Source of the DNA: an uncultured Roseburia sp.
GTDB taxonomy: Bacteria > Bacillota > Clostridia > Lachnospirales > Lachnospiraceae
Direction: 5' to 3'
NCBI GenBank assembly: GCA_947383215.1
Contig: CANDCP010000009.1
Span: 1 to 64,000 of the forward strand
Length of the DNA: 64,000 nucleotides
A program made the position numbers and the translations under genes. Of the stretch, positions 29,315 to 39,246 are shown in pieces; positions within the stretch are counted from its first letter, which is position 1; each line of letters begins with the position of its first letter. The notes under the pieces were generated by a model that did not search any database, was not told the DNA's origin, and saw only the letters and a program-made list of their open reading frames with translations.

Positions 29315-30014
29315 GGCTGCCTCTTCCTCCAAACAATACGACAAGACGCAAAAGCTGCAAAATCGCCGCCGCGGCGCTCGCCACATACGTAAGTGCGGCC
29401 GCTCGCAGCACTTTTCTCGTATCGCGAAGCTCATCCTGTCCCAAAATCCCCGTATCCCCCAAAATTGTCACCGCACGCGCGGACGCGTTAAACTCCACAG
29501 GGAGAGTCACAAGCTGAAAAATCACGGCAAAGGAGAAAAAGAGGATCCCAAGAGGGATAAGAAAACGGACCTGGGCAAAAATCAGTCCCACGATTATAAG
29601 CGGCCAGGAAAGCGTAGAACCAATATTTGCCACCGGCACAATCGCCCCTCTGACAGTGAGCGGCGCGTAATTTTGCTGATGCTGGATCGCATGGCCGCAC
29701 TCATGCGCCGCCACCCCGACCGCCGCCACGGAAACCGCCCCGTAGACGCTGTCAGACAAATTTAACGTTTTGTTTCTCGGATCATAGTGATCCGTCAGAT
29801 TCCCGGAAACGTGGCGCACCTGCACATCGTAAATCCCCGCATAATGTAAAATCCGCTCCGCCGCCTGCGCGCCCGTCATCCCCGACATACTGCGGCGCTT
29901 ACTGTACTTCTTATACGTCATATTCACTCTCGCCGACGCAATCAGGCAGATGACCGCCCCGATTACAACGAGCACATACGTTGGATCCCACCAGCTATAA
30001 TATAATCCCGGCAT
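29307..30014 (-). CDS. Membrane zinc metallopeptidase (YugP-like)
   Basis: 235 residues of the neutral zinc metallopeptidase 2 family. The HECGHAIQH zinc motif is at about residue 107; hydrophobic helices lie at the N-terminus (about 10-30) and in the second half (about 125-175 and 210-230). The substrate is unknown. It is commonly placed between fmt and rsmB in Clostridia, as here. Confidence 0.9.
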   Translation of the reverse strand: MPGLYYSWWDPTYVLVVIGAVICLIASARVNMTYKKYSKRRSMSGMTGAQAAERILHYAGIYDVQVRHVSGNLTDHYDPRNKTLNLSDSVYGAVSVAAVGVAAHECGHAIQHQQNYAPLTVRGAIVPVANIGSTLSWPLIIVGLIFAQVRFLIPLGILFFSFAVIFQLVTLPVEFNASARAVTILGDTGILGQDELRDTRKVLRAAALTYVASAAAAILQLLRLVVLFGGRGSRD

Positions 30015-30025
30015 ACTTCTTCCTC

Positions 30026-30964
30026 CTAATCCTTTTCATCAAGATAACATCCCGCCGATACCGCATAGCCCCGCAGAAAATCTGCCGCCGGCATCCGCTT
30101 TTTATTTTCCAGCTGCACTTCTTCCAATGAAAGCATCCCCTCGCCCGTCTGCACCAAAAACGCGGACCCGGACGCCTCGACCACACACCCGGCCTTTTCC
30201 CCGTCCCCGCCCTCTAAAACAGAGGCTTTCCATATTTTCAGGTTCTTTCCGTCTAACGTGGTGTATGCGCTTGGCCACGGATTCAATCCCCGAATCAGCC
30301 GCTCAATTTCCACCGCCTTATGGCTCCAGTTTATTTTGCCCATCTTTTTGTGAATCATCCGCACATGTGTGGCCAGCGCCTCGTCCTGCTTTGTATAGAC
30401 GGCGCTTCCGGCTTCTATCCTTTGCATCGTCTCTGCGCAAAGCTTCGCCCCCGCCGCGGAGAGTCTCTCAAAAAGGCTTCCGCCCGTCTCGTCCTCCCTC
30501 AATACGACCTCGGCGGTATCAATGATATCTCCGGTGTCAAGCCCCTCGTCCATCCGCATGATCGTGACGCCGGAAACTTTATCCCCGTTAATCACGGCCC
30601 ACTGAATCGGCGCGGCCCCTCTGTATTTTGGAAGCAGGGACGCATGTACATTGATGCATCCGTATTTTGGCATATCAAGAATCTCCTTCGGAAGAATCTG
30701 TCCGAACGCCGCCACAACCGCAAGATCCGGCCGATATCCACGAAGAAACTCCACGCACTCCTCATCTCTGATTCGTTTTGGCTGATAAACTTCAATGCCA
30801 TGAGAAAGAGCCGCCTCCTTGACCGCCGGAAACTGCAGCGCCTTGCCCCGACCCTTCGGCTTGTCCGGCTGCGTCACCACAAGCTGTACCTCATGTCCCG
30901 CGTTTAAAATCGCCTCTAAGATTCCCACCGCAAAATCCGGTGTTCCCATAAAAATTACTTTCAT
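30026..30964 (-). CDS. fmt: Methionyl-tRNA formyltransferase
   Basis: 312 residues. The N-terminal formyltransferase domain has MGTPDFA, the catalytic NVHASLLPKYRGAAPIQWA and MDEGLDTGD. A C-terminal OB-like domain follows. It formylates initiator Met-tRNA using 10-formyl-tetrahydrofolate. It overlaps def by four bases, consistent with the paired roles of adding and removing the formyl group. Confidence 0.97.
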   Translation of the reverse strand: MKVIFMGTPDFAVGILEAILNAGHEVQLVVTQPDKPKGRGKALQFPAVKEAALSHGIEVYQPKRIRDEECVEFLRGYRPDLAVVAAFGQILPKEILDMPKYGCINVHASLLPKYRGAAPIQWAVINGDKVSGVTIMRMDEGLDTGDIIDTAEVVLREDETGGSLFERLSAAGAKLCAETMQRIEAGSAVYTKQDEALATHVRMIHKKMGKINWSHKAVEIERLIRGLNPWPSAYTTLDGKNLKIWKASVLEGGDGEKAGCVVEASGSAFLVQTGEGMLSLEEVQLENKKRMPAADFLRGYAVSAGCYLDEKD

Positions 30965-31452
30965 TCTTCTTCCTCATAATTCGCTTCGTGCAATTCGCCC
31001 TCTACCAGTTCCATATACATATGACCGTCAAGATGGTCCAGCTCATGGCAGATTGCCCTTGCGAGAAGCTCATTTCCCTCAATCTCATACTCCTGCATAT
31101 TCTCATCGAAAGCCCGCGCTCTCACATAATCCGGCCTTGTGACCACTCCCGACTTCCCGGGAAGGCTTAGGCACCCTTCTTCGCCCGTCTGGGAACCGGA
31201 ACTTTCTATTATGCTGGGATTAATCATCACGATCGGGCCATCCCCCACGTCGATTGTCACAATCCTCTTTAAAATCCCGACCTGCGGAGCCGCCAGCCCC
31301 ACGCCGTTTGCCTCATACATTGTCTCAAACATATCGCCGATTAATTCCTTAATCTTAGGCGTCAGTTCTTTTACCTCCCGGCAAGTCTTCCCCAATACCG
31401 GATCTCCCGCCATTCGAATCTGCCTCAATGCCATGTCGCTTTCCTCCTGCAC
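30961..31452 (-). CDS. def: Peptide deformylase
   Basis: 163 residues with the three deformylase motifs GVGLAAPQVG, EEGCLSLPG and CHELDHLDG (iron or zinc ligands Cys, His, His). The C-terminus is acidic. It removes the formyl group from new proteins. It overlaps fmt and starts just past the end of priA. Confidence 0.97.
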   Translation of the reverse strand: MQEESDMALRQIRMAGDPVLGKTCREVKELTPKIKELIGDMFETMYEANGVGLAAPQVGILKRIVTIDVGDGPIVMINPSIIESSGSQTGEEGCLSLPGKSGVVTRPDYVRARAFDENMQEYEIEGNELLARAICHELDHLDGHMYMELVEGELHEANYEEEE

Positions 31453-31453
31453 T

Positions 31454-33700
31454 CTAAAATCCGTTCATCGGATTAAAATCAAACTGCATCGTAATCTCCC
31501 GATATGCGGGATAACTCTGCATATATGTTTCCACATGATCTTTTATTTGCACAAGCGTATCATACGCTCTGCACTTTAAGTATAACACTCTTTTATAGAT
31601 ATCGTTGACTTTTGCCACGGCCGGCTTTGCCGGGCCGACAAAAAGCAGCTCCTCCTTTGATATCTGCGCCCTGTTGGAGGCCTCAAGATACTCCGTCGCG
31701 TATTTTGCCGCCGCAGACGCAAGCTCTTCCTTTTCGGACGCCACAAGTATCACGAGAAGATTCCATACCGGCGGATACCGCATCATCCTCCGGTACATCA
31801 TTTCTGCTTCATAAAACGCTCCGTAATCCGAGGCTGCCGCAGCCCTCACGCTGTAATGATCCGGGCTGTAAGTCTGAATCACGGCCTCGCCCTCTTTTTC
31901 GCCCCGCCCGGCGCGGCCGATTGCCTGCGCAATAAGCTGGAAGGTCCGTTCCGACGCCCGGTAATCTCCGACATACAAAGACAGATCCGCCGCCAGCACC
32001 CCCACCAGCGTCACGTTTTTAAAATCGTGCCCCTTGACAATCATCTGCGTTCCGATTAAAATATCCGCCTCCTGATTGGCAAACGCCGAGAGAATCTTTT
32101 CGTAGGCATCCTTTTTCCTCGTCGTATCCATGTCCATCCGCAAAACGCGCGCATCCGGAAACCTCGCCTTTACGGTCTGTTCAATCTTCTCCGTCCCCGC
32201 CTTAAACCCGCTGATATAAGGGGAACCGCAGGCCGGGCACTTCAAAACCATGGGCGTCTCGTAACCGCAATAGTGGCAGACCAGCTTCCCGCCCCCGTGC
32301 GCGCTCAAAGAAATGTCGCAATGCGGACATTTTACCACGTGTCCGCACGACCTGCAAGACACAAATCCTGATATTCCTCTTCGATTTAAAAAAAGCATCA
32401 CCTGCTCGCGCTTTTTTAAGCGGTCCTCTATCAGTTCCTGGAGCTTTCTGCTTAGTATAGAAAAATTGCGCTCTCTAAGCTCCGTGCGCAGATCGATAAT
32501 CTCGCAGGCCGGAAGCTGCTTCTTATGCACGCGCTCATGCATCTCAACGAGCATATATTCCCCCGCGCAGGCTCTGTAATAGCTGTCTGTGGACGGCGTT
32601 GCGGAACCGAGCACCACAACCGCGCCCGCCATCTTCGCCCGCTGTATCGCCGTTTCCCTTGCATGGTAGCGCGGCATTGTCTCACTCTTATAGGCGCCCT
32701 CGTGTTCCTCGTCGATCACAATATAGCCAAGATTGGGAAACGGTGTGAACAACGCGGATCTCGGACCGATCATCACATCCAGCTCCCCCTTTTTCGCCCT
32801 CTCAAACTGATCGTATCTCTCGCCCTGTGACATCCTGGAATTCAAGATAGACACCCGGGCGCCAAAACAGTTATAAAAACGCATCACCGTCTGATACGTC
32901 AGCGCAATCTCCGGAATCAGCACAATCGACTGTTTTCCTTCCTTTACGGCATCCTTAATCAGCTCCATATATACCTCTGTCTTGCCGCTCCCCGTCACGC
33001 CGTGAATCAGGCACGGTTTTGGATGAAAAGACTTCGCGTTTTCGCGAATCCGCCTTACCGCCTCCGTCTGCATTGCATTCAAAGCCACAGGCGCACTTTT
33101 CTGCGTCAGGCCCTGCACCGGATTGCGGTAATCCCGGAGACGGTCTATACTCAATACGCCCTGCTCCTCCAGTGCGCGCACGACAGACGCGGACACATTT
33201 AATTTTCCGGTAACCACCTCATAATCGAGCTGCGGATCCTCTAAAAGCGCTGCAAGAAGCCGTTCCCTCGCCGTACTGTGCCGCCTCTTGTAGAAGGCGA
33301 GCCGTTCTTTGGCCTCCTCTTTTTCAAGCAGCAGACAAATCCTCTTTTTTTCCTTTTTCGCACTTCTCTGCCTGACCGGGATCACTGTCTTTAACGCCTG
33401 ATTCATCGTCGAGCCGTAATTGCGGCGTATCCAGGCGGCAAGCCCGATCAGCTGAGATTCAATCGGCATTCCCGCGTCGTCTATCTGATCGATCTCTTTG
33501 ATTTTTTCCGGATCGTACCGGGCTTTTTCGGTCAGTCCAACGACATAGCCCCTGCGCCTCTTGCCGCCGTTTCCAAACGGCACGAGCACCTGCACCCCGA
33601 CGTACACGGCCTTTTGCAAATGTCCCGGCACTTCATATTGAAATATCTTATCCAGTTTCTCACTCGATATGTCGATAACGACATTGGCGTATAACTTCAT
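31454..33700 (-). CDS. priA: Primosomal replication-restart helicase PriA
   Basis: 748 residues. N-terminal DNA-binding region, helicase core with Walker A GVTGSGKTEVY (near 235), DEEH box (near 330) and the motif GRAGRGEKEG, and between helicase motifs a two-zinc cysteine cluster (CRSCGHVVKCPHC, CHYCGYE, CPACGS, near 450-500). It reloads the replisome at stalled forks. It overlaps murE by about 40 bases at its start. Confidence 0.96.
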   Translation of the reverse strand: MKLYANVVIDISSEKLDKIFQYEVPGHLQKAVYVGVQVLVPFGNGGKRRRGYVVGLTEKARYDPEKIKEIDQIDDAGMPIESQLIGLAAWIRRNYGSTMNQALKTVIPVRQRSAKKEKKRICLLLEKEEAKERLAFYKRRHSTARERLLAALLEDPQLDYEVVTGKLNVSASVVRALEEQGVLSIDRLRDYRNPVQGLTQKSAPVALNAMQTEAVRRIRENAKSFHPKPCLIHGVTGSGKTEVYMELIKDAVKEGKQSIVLIPEIALTYQTVMRFYNCFGARVSILNSRMSQGERYDQFERAKKGELDVMIGPRSALFTPFPNLGYIVIDEEHEGAYKSETMPRYHARETAIQRAKMAGAVVVLGSATPSTDSYYRACAGEYMLVEMHERVHKKQLPACEIIDLRTELRERNFSILSRKLQELIEDRLKKREQVMLFLNRRGISGFVSCRSCGHVVKCPHCDISLSAHGGGKLVCHYCGYETPMVLKCPACGSPYISGFKAGTEKIEQTVKARFPDARVLRMDMDTTRKKDAYEKILSAFANQEADILIGTQMIVKGHDFKNVTLVGVLAADLSLYVGDYRASERTFQLIAQAIGRAGRGEKEGEAVIQTYSPDHYSVRAAAASDYGAFYEAEMMYRRMMRYPPVWNLLVILVASEKEELASAAAKYATEYLEASNRAQISKEELLFVGPAKPAVAKVNDIYKRVLYLKCRAYDTLVQIKDHVETYMQSYPAYREITMQFDFNPMNGF

Positions 33701-35138
33701 CTACGATTTTCCTCTCATCCATCGGATAAAATGTGCCGTTTATCTCCTGGTAATCCTCATGTCCCTTTCCCGCCAATACAATCAAATCGTCCTCCCCGGC
33801 ATGATGAATTGCATAGGCAATCGCCTCCCTGCGGTCCGGTATTGTAATGTAAGCTCCCTTGGTCTTTTTTATTCCTTCTTCAATATCCCCTATAATATCT
33901 TCCGGCCGCTCATAGCGCGGGTTATCCGACGTAATGATTGTGTAATCGGAATATGTCCCAGCCACTTCCCCCATCGAGACCCGCCTTAACCGGGAACGGT
34001 TCCCGCCGCAGCCAAACACCGTCACCAGCCGTTTAGGAGAATAGTGCTTAAGCGTCTCTAACAGGCTTTTTAAGCTCGCAGCGTTGTGGGCATAATCTAT
34101 GATTACCCTATAATTGCCGTCGCCCGCCATCTCCTCAATCCGTCCCCGCACCCTTATGTTCCTCATAAGCCTGCCGGCCACAGCGGGCGGCATTCCCACC
34201 GCGTGGCACACCGCAATTGCCGCAAGCGAATTATAGACGCTGAAAAGCCCCGGCATTCCGATTTCTACCTCGGCTTTGCACACCCCGGCAAGCTGATAGC
34301 TCATCCCAAGACACTCCTCAAACTTTTGATACCGGATCTCTTTCGCCATATAATCGGCAACGGAGCGGATCCCATAGCTTCTGACTTTGCAGCCGGCTCT
34401 CGCCGCAGCCCTCTTTACCGTGCCGTCGTCCGCGTTAATCATACAGATTCTGCTTCTGTCAAACAATTTTGCCTTGCAGGCTAAGTATTCTTCAAAATTT
34501 TTATGTTCTCCCGGCCCGATGTGATCCGGCGATATGTTTGTAAACACGCCGACGTCGTACCGGATTCCGTCTACACGATGCATTTTTAAGCCCTGCGAGG
34601 AAACCTCCATGACGCAGAAATCATACCCCTCATCCGCCATTCTGCGCAAAAAACTCTGTATGAAAAGAGACTCCGGCGTCGTGTTCTGATACGGGATCAG
34701 TTCTTCCTCCATCTGCAATCCCATCGTGCCGATCAGCCCAGCCCGAAATCCCGCCGCGCGCAGCATATTCCAGATCATATAAGCCGTAGACGTTTTTCCT
34801 TTCGTACCGGTAATTCCGATGATCCGAAGGGCGGACGCCGGATTGCCGTAAAAATTTATCGCAAGCTGCGCAAGCGTCTCCCTCGTATTTCTCACACGGA
34901 TAACCGTCGTATCCTCCGCCGCATCCACGCTCTTTTGTACCACACAGGCCGCTGCGCCCCGCATCAGAGCCTCTTTTAAGTAATCATGTCCATCCCGGCG
35001 GCTTCCCGTCAGACAGACAAACAAATCCCCCCTCTTTACCTCTTTCGAATCATAACGGATATTTGCTATCTTTTTCTCCATCGTTCCCTGCATACAAATA
35101 TAATTGCAGCCGCTAAACAGTTCTAAAAGATATGCCAT
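33660..35138 (-). CDS. murE: UDP-MurNAc-tripeptide synthetase (meso-DAP adding)
   Basis: 492 residues. ATP loop GITGTKGKTSTAY (near 110), substrate motifs NTTPES and EVSSQGL, and DNPRYERPEDI near residue 400. The DNPR form is typical of enzymes adding meso-diaminopimelate rather than lysine. It acts in the cytoplasm in peptidoglycan precursor synthesis. The ATG at 35138 has GGAAGGAAA just upstream. It heads the murE-priA-def-fmt run. Confidence 0.94.
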   Translation of the reverse strand: MAYLLELFSGCNYICMQGTMEKKIANIRYDSKEVKRGDLFVCLTGSRRDGHDYLKEALMRGAAACVVQKSVDAAEDTTVIRVRNTRETLAQLAINFYGNPASALRIIGITGTKGKTSTAYMIWNMLRAAGFRAGLIGTMGLQMEEELIPYQNTTPESLFIQSFLRRMADEGYDFCVMEVSSQGLKMHRVDGIRYDVGVFTNISPDHIGPGEHKNFEEYLACKAKLFDRSRICMINADDGTVKRAAARAGCKVRSYGIRSVADYMAKEIRYQKFEECLGMSYQLAGVCKAEVEIGMPGLFSVYNSLAAIAVCHAVGMPPAVAGRLMRNIRVRGRIEEMAGDGNYRVIIDYAHNAASLKSLLETLKHYSPKRLVTVFGCGGNRSRLRRVSMGEVAGTYSDYTIITSDNPRYERPEDIIGDIEEGIKKTKGAYITIPDRREAIAYAIHHAGEDDLIVLAGKGHEDYQEINGTFYPMDERKIVDEVIRQCRYRHIE

Positions 35139-35276
35139 TTTCCTTCCTTTCGCCGAGTTTAACTTTTATCATTATATGCCACGAAGTGAATTTTTACAAG
35201 TTTTCCACCCGCTTTGGCCTTATATTTTAGAAAAAATTTATCGTATGTTTCAGCTTCTTTGGGAAATACTTTTGAT

Positions 35277-35669
35277 ATGAAAAAGAATTTTTTAATATGC
35301 GGACTGACAGGCTGGTGCATGGAAATCCTCTTTACCTCTGTCGGTTCCTGTCAAAATCATAATTTTAAATTGATCGGGAAAACGTCCGTCTGGATGTTTC
35401 CGATCTACGGCATGGCGGCTGTCATTAACCCTGTTCACAAACTTATCAAAAATTTTCCGGCGATTTTGCGAGGAGGTATCTACACCGCCGGCATCTATAC
35501 CTGTGAATATATAAGCGGCTCCCTGCTCAAACGCCACGATCTGTGCCCCTGGGATTACAGCGACGCCAAAGCGAACGTCAACGGTCTGATCCGGCTCGAC
35601 TACGCGCCGTTTTGGATGGCTGCCGGACTGATTTTTGAAAAAATCCTGGACGGAACGGAAAAAGCATAG
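35277..35669 (+). CDS. Putative membrane protein of the CmpB-like (ABC_trans_CmpB) family
   Basis: 130 residues from ATG at 35277; the frame extends upstream only with non-ATG codons. It has three to four hydrophobic segments, a charged middle, and the motif CEYISGSLLKRHDLCPWDYSD, which is typical of the putative ABC-transporter permease family found in Clostridia. Its role is unknown. It is the only plus-strand gene in the core part, between murE and the PH-domain gene. The start site has no clear ribosome site. Confidence 0.75.
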   Translation: MKKNFLICGLTGWCMEILFTSVGSCQNHNFKLIGKTSVWMFPIYGMAAVINPVHKLIKNFPAILRGGIYTAGIYTCEYISGSLLKRHDLCPWDYSDAKANVNGLIRLDYAPFWMAAGLIFEKILDGTEKA

Positions 35670-35673
35670 AGAC

Positions 35674-35713
35674 AGGCTGCGGCAGGCTCCGCCGCCGCAG
35701 TCCGTTTTTCACG
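35674..35713. terminator. Bidirectional terminator between convergent genes
   Basis: A stem CTGCGGC/GCCGCAG with a short loop is followed by TCCGTTTTT on the plus strand. It lies between the stop of the plus-strand membrane protein and the end of the minus-strand PH-domain gene. Confidence 0.75.
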
Positions 35714-36118
35714 CTATTCGTCCTCAAGTTCCGCGCCGATATCTAACGTATTTAGCGTGCGGCGTTTTAATCTCGCCGCCTCGGACGCCTTTAAGATATA
35801 ATCCTTTACTTCCCTCGCATGTTTAATGTGCACTAATACAAGCTCTCTGTCTGTTACATCTCCGGTATAGCAGATCACCGTACCCAGCTTAAAAATCCGC
35901 TCAAAAAGCGTCGCCGTCAGCTTTACATCCTGCACCTTGTACATATAACAGTCGTCCTCTTCGATCTTAAAGAAGCCGGCATTCTTCGTAATGATCCCGG
36001 GCTTAATCACGTACTTCGTAAAAGTCCATGGCAAGCCGAAAAACAAAATGCGCTTGCGCTCCGTAAATACGGCCTCCTCCGCCTCATGATTCTCTGTTTT
36101 TACTTTATTTTCCGCCAT
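35714..36118 (-). CDS. Bacterial PH-domain protein (YdbS-like)
   Basis: 134 residues resembling the bPH_2 family: RKRILFFGLPWTFTKYVI, then alternating strands with DDCYMYKVQDVKL and a C-terminal helix. It lacks obvious transmembrane helices, unlike many YdbS proteins. Function unknown. It ends convergently with the plus-strand membrane protein and is separated from the helicase gene by an AT-rich leader of about 115 bases. Confidence 0.7.
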   Translation of the reverse strand: MAENKVKTENHEAEEAVFTERKRILFFGLPWTFTKYVIKPGIITKNAGFFKIEEDDCYMYKVQDVKLTATLFERIFKLGTVICYTGDVTDRELVLVHIKHAREVKDYILKASEAARLKRRTLNTLDIGAELEDE

Positions 36119-36232
36119 AAAAATACCCCTCGTTTTATTTAGATTAATAACCTCTTCTATTTTACAACAAATCTCCCTAAATTACTACACTATTTCCTGT
36201 CTTTTGACAAACATCTCCCGCAGGCCGCCAGA

Positions 36233-38608
36233 CTACGGTCCAATCTCCCAAAACCGTTTTAACTGTTCTTCCAGCGTGCCAAGCCGACAGACCTCATTGC
36301 GCTCCCACTCTCTCGGAAACAAATTCCGATACTCTTCCCGCAGAAACCGCTCGTCCAGCAATTCGATCACGCCCACATCCGCCGCGGTGCGAATCACGCG
36401 CCCTGCGGCCTGCAGCACCTTATTCATGCCCGGATAACGGTAGGCGTAATCAAAGCCGTCCCCGCTTCTCTCGTCGTAATAATTCTTCAGGATCTCGCGT
36501 TCATTGCTGATCTGCGGGAGTCCCGTTCCCACAATAATCGCTCCGATTAGCTGCTCATTTTTCAAATCGATCCCCTCCCCGAAAATTCCTCCCATTACGC
36601 AGAAAGCCGCAAGCGGCTTCTCGCGCTTTTTCTTAAATTCCTCCAGAAAACTTTCTCTCTCCTCCTCCCGCATGCCGCTCTCCTGCACGCAGATATCCGC
36701 CCGACCCTCATTTATCGCAACAAACGATTCGTATACCCGGCGCATAAACTTATAGGAAGGAAAAAATATCATATAATTTCCGCATTTTACTTTTACGGTT
36801 TTTAATATGTACGACGCAATCCGCGCAAACTCCGCCTCCGTCCTTCTGGTATATTTGCTGCTCACGTCATTTGCAAGCAAAAGAAGGCGCTGTTCCTGTG
36901 AAAACGCGCTCTTTGCATAGACCGCATAATTATCCGTCCGCGTGCTTAAAAGCTTCTTATAATATTGGATCGGCAAAAGCGTCGCCGAAAAAAATATTGT
37001 GGCGTTGCTCTTATCAATACACTCCTGAAGATTAAAAGACGGGTCCACACAATATAATTTCATCTGAAATCTGGCGTCCTCTCCGTGCTGCGTATAGATC
37101 ACATAATGTTCGTCAACACGCTCATAGACGTTTAAAAAATTGCGCAGCGAAAAATAGAACTCGTTCATCTCATCCTTTGCCGTAAACTCCCTGTTTGTCA
37201 AAAGGAATTTATCCATCTTAGACGCAAGCCGCATCAACTCGAAAATCAAATCTGCAATGTCGTCGTATAACCGGTAGTTCTCACACTCCCTCTTATACTC
37301 CAGCAATATCTTATTACACCGGGAAAACTCCGTCTCCAATTCTCTGCTATACGGTTTCACAAGCTTTCTGACCGCAAGAAAATCTTCCTTATATATATCC
37401 GCGCTGTACATTTCCCTGCCGCGCTCCACAAGATTATGCGCCTCGTCCACAAGAAAGATATAATCCCCGCGAACCCCCTCCGCAAAAAAACGTTTCAGAC
37501 AGACATTCGGATCGAACGCATAATTATAATCGCAGATGATATTATCTACCCAGGTCGCCGTATCCAGACACATCTCAAACGGACAGACCATGTGCTTTGC
37601 CGCCTGTTCCAAAAGAATTTCCCTCGTAATCATGTCCCTGCTCAGAATCAAATCATAGACCGCGTCATTTACCCTGTCATAATGCCCCTTTGCATACGGA
37701 CAGCTCAGTGGATTGCAGTCCGCCTTCTCACACGGACAGAGCTTTTCTTTCGCGGTAATCTGAATCGTTTTGGCCCGGTATCCCTTTTCCGCGAGCAGAT
37801 CAAACGCCTCCTTCGCCACGGTACCCGTGACGGTTTTTGCGGTCAGATAAAATATCTTGTCCGCGAACGCCTCCCCGACCGCTTTCACTGCCGGGTAGAG
37901 CGTAGAGATCGTCTTTCCGACGCCGGTAGGCGCCTGAATAAAAAGGTTCTTTTTCCTCGCAATTGTCCGGTAAACGTCAAACGCAAGCTCTTTTTGCCCC
38001 TCCCTGTATGAAAACGGAAAGGAGAGTTCCGCGATAGAAGCCTGCCTAACTTTTTTCCACTCATACTGAAAATCGGCCCACTTCCGGTAAGACGCGATCA
38101 CACCGCCAAACCATTCCTGGAGCTCACGCAGCGTATAGGCTTCCCTGAAATATTTTATCTCCTGCGTATCAAGATTGCCATACGTCATCTGCACCTGCAT
38201 GCGCTCCAAATCATGCTGGATTCCATAAATGTAAGCATAACATTTCGCCTGCGCCAAATGTACGGCTACCGGCTCTTTCAAATATTCCAGATCGCAAAAG
38301 ACGCCTTTAATTTCGTCGATCACGACCTCCTCCCCCTCATCCAGAATAATTCCGTCGGCGCGCCCCTCCACAATCAGCTGATAGCGCTCCTCCTCGATTA
38401 CAATTTTTAACGGTACCTCCGCATGGTAGGACGCGCCCATCCGCCGTTGTATTTTCCGGTGAAACCTGCCGCCCGCCTGCATTGCCTCTACGCGATCCAT
38501 CCGCCCGTAACGGTTATCAATATCGCCGGAGCGCAAAATAAATTCCACAAGATTTCGCACCGATATCTTAATCTGCTCCCGCTCACAGGAACTCTCCTTG
38601 TTATCCAT
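36233..38608 (-). CDS. PD-(D/E)XK nuclease fused to XPD/DinG-type Fe-S helicase
   Basis: 791 residues. The first 200 residues fit a PD-(D/E)XK nuclease (Cas4/RecB-like): GRADGIILDE, VVIDEIKG and HLAQAKCYAYIYG carry the Asp, Glu-x-Lys and Gln-x-x-x-Tyr motifs. The rest is a superfamily 2 helicase of the XPD/DinG group: Walker A QAPTGVGKT near 230, a four-Cys iron-sulfur cluster (CPCEKADCNPLSCPYAK) near 300, DEAH box VDEAHNL near 390, and a C-terminal helicase domain with GRVIRTAADVG. It probably acts in DNA repair. The fusion is known in Clostridia. Confidence 0.9.
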   Translation of the reverse strand: MDNKESSCEREQIKISVRNLVEFILRSGDIDNRYGRMDRVEAMQAGGRFHRKIQRRMGASYHAEVPLKIVIEEERYQLIVEGRADGIILDEGEEVVIDEIKGVFCDLEYLKEPVAVHLAQAKCYAYIYGIQHDLERMQVQMTYGNLDTQEIKYFREAYTLRELQEWFGGVIASYRKWADFQYEWKKVRQASIAELSFPFSYREGQKELAFDVYRTIARKKNLFIQAPTGVGKTISTLYPAVKAVGEAFADKIFYLTAKTVTGTVAKEAFDLLAEKGYRAKTIQITAKEKLCPCEKADCNPLSCPYAKGHYDRVNDAVYDLILSRDMITREILLEQAAKHMVCPFEMCLDTATWVDNIICDYNYAFDPNVCLKRFFAEGVRGDYIFLVDEAHNLVERGREMYSADIYKEDFLAVRKLVKPYSRELETEFSRCNKILLEYKRECENYRLYDDIADLIFELMRLASKMDKFLLTNREFTAKDEMNEFYFSLRNFLNVYERVDEHYVIYTQHGEDARFQMKLYCVDPSFNLQECIDKSNATIFFSATLLPIQYYKKLLSTRTDNYAVYAKSAFSQEQRLLLLANDVSSKYTRRTEAEFARIASYILKTVKVKCGNYMIFFPSYKFMRRVYESFVAINEGRADICVQESGMREEERESFLEEFKKKREKPLAAFCVMGGIFGEGIDLKNEQLIGAIIVGTGLPQISNEREILKNYYDERSGDGFDYAYRYPGMNKVLQAAGRVIRTAADVGVIELLDERFLREEYRNLFPREWERNEVCRLGTLEEQLKRFWEIGP

Positions 38609-38730
38609 CGCCCTGATTCCTTATCTTTGATCAATTTTTTCCAAACCACAGAAAAATACCCTGCGATACTGCAAGTCAGTCTTCTGGCCGCATATACCAC
38701 AGGGCTCTCTCTCATCTGTGCCACAATCTA

Positions 38731-38958
38731 TTATGCTACTGCGTATCTCTGCAATACATTCTCGAAACGCGCATCTTTTCCAACATACGATACGGTAAGT
38801 TCCTGGTTCAAATCCATAGCCAAAATGCCCAAGAATGATTTTGCATCAACAACAACGCGATTATATGAGATATCGATATCAAAGTCACATTTCTCGGCCA
38901 CTCTCACAAACTCGCGTACCTCATTTGTGCCAGACAATCTGATTCGCTTTTCGTTCAT
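38731..38958 (-). CDS. HPr-like protein lacking the phosphorylatable histidine
   Basis: 75 residues from the ATG at 38958. The beta-alpha pattern and the segment VVVDAKSFLGILAMDL match the HPr family, but the N-terminal GLHARPA motif is replaced by GTNEVREFV, so the active histidine is missing. Such small HPr-like proteins are common in Lachnospiraceae and may be regulatory. It lies between the helicase gene and the phage-derived element. Confidence 0.75.
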   Translation of the reverse strand: MNEKRIRLSGTNEVREFVRVAEKCDFDIDISYNRVVVDAKSFLGILAMDLNQELTVSYVGKDARFENVLQRYAVA

Positions 38959-39246
38959 AATTTCACCTTCCTTACATAAATGAACGCCGAATAACGTTCG
39001 AAACAATGAATATATTTAGGATTGTTGGCATTATGCCACCATTTTATGCGTTTGTCAATATTTTCTTTTTTTGGATAAATTTCTATTCATGCACATTTTT
39101 CACAAGATTTTGGATGAAATCAACCTCACTTTATTTCTACCAAAAACAGTTTTTCCACATTGTCTTGATTTTGATACAAACAATTGTCTGTTTTTATGGA
39201 TTCTGCTGATTTTGAGGCTCAAAATTTGTGTGAACCTTACAATATT
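38959..39246. other. AT-rich intergenic region
   Basis: About 290 bases of AT-rich sequence without a convincing gene. The only structure I see is a 17-base near-perfect palindrome, ATTTTGAGGCTCAAAAT, at 39209-39225. This interval may hold the left boundary of the phage-derived element, but I could not identify an attachment repeat. Confidence 0.5.

Noticed and set aside
38985-39005. LexA/SOS box near GAATAACGTTCG upstream of the HPr-like gene
   Set aside because: The arm spacing is one base short of the Firmicutes consensus and the match is partial.
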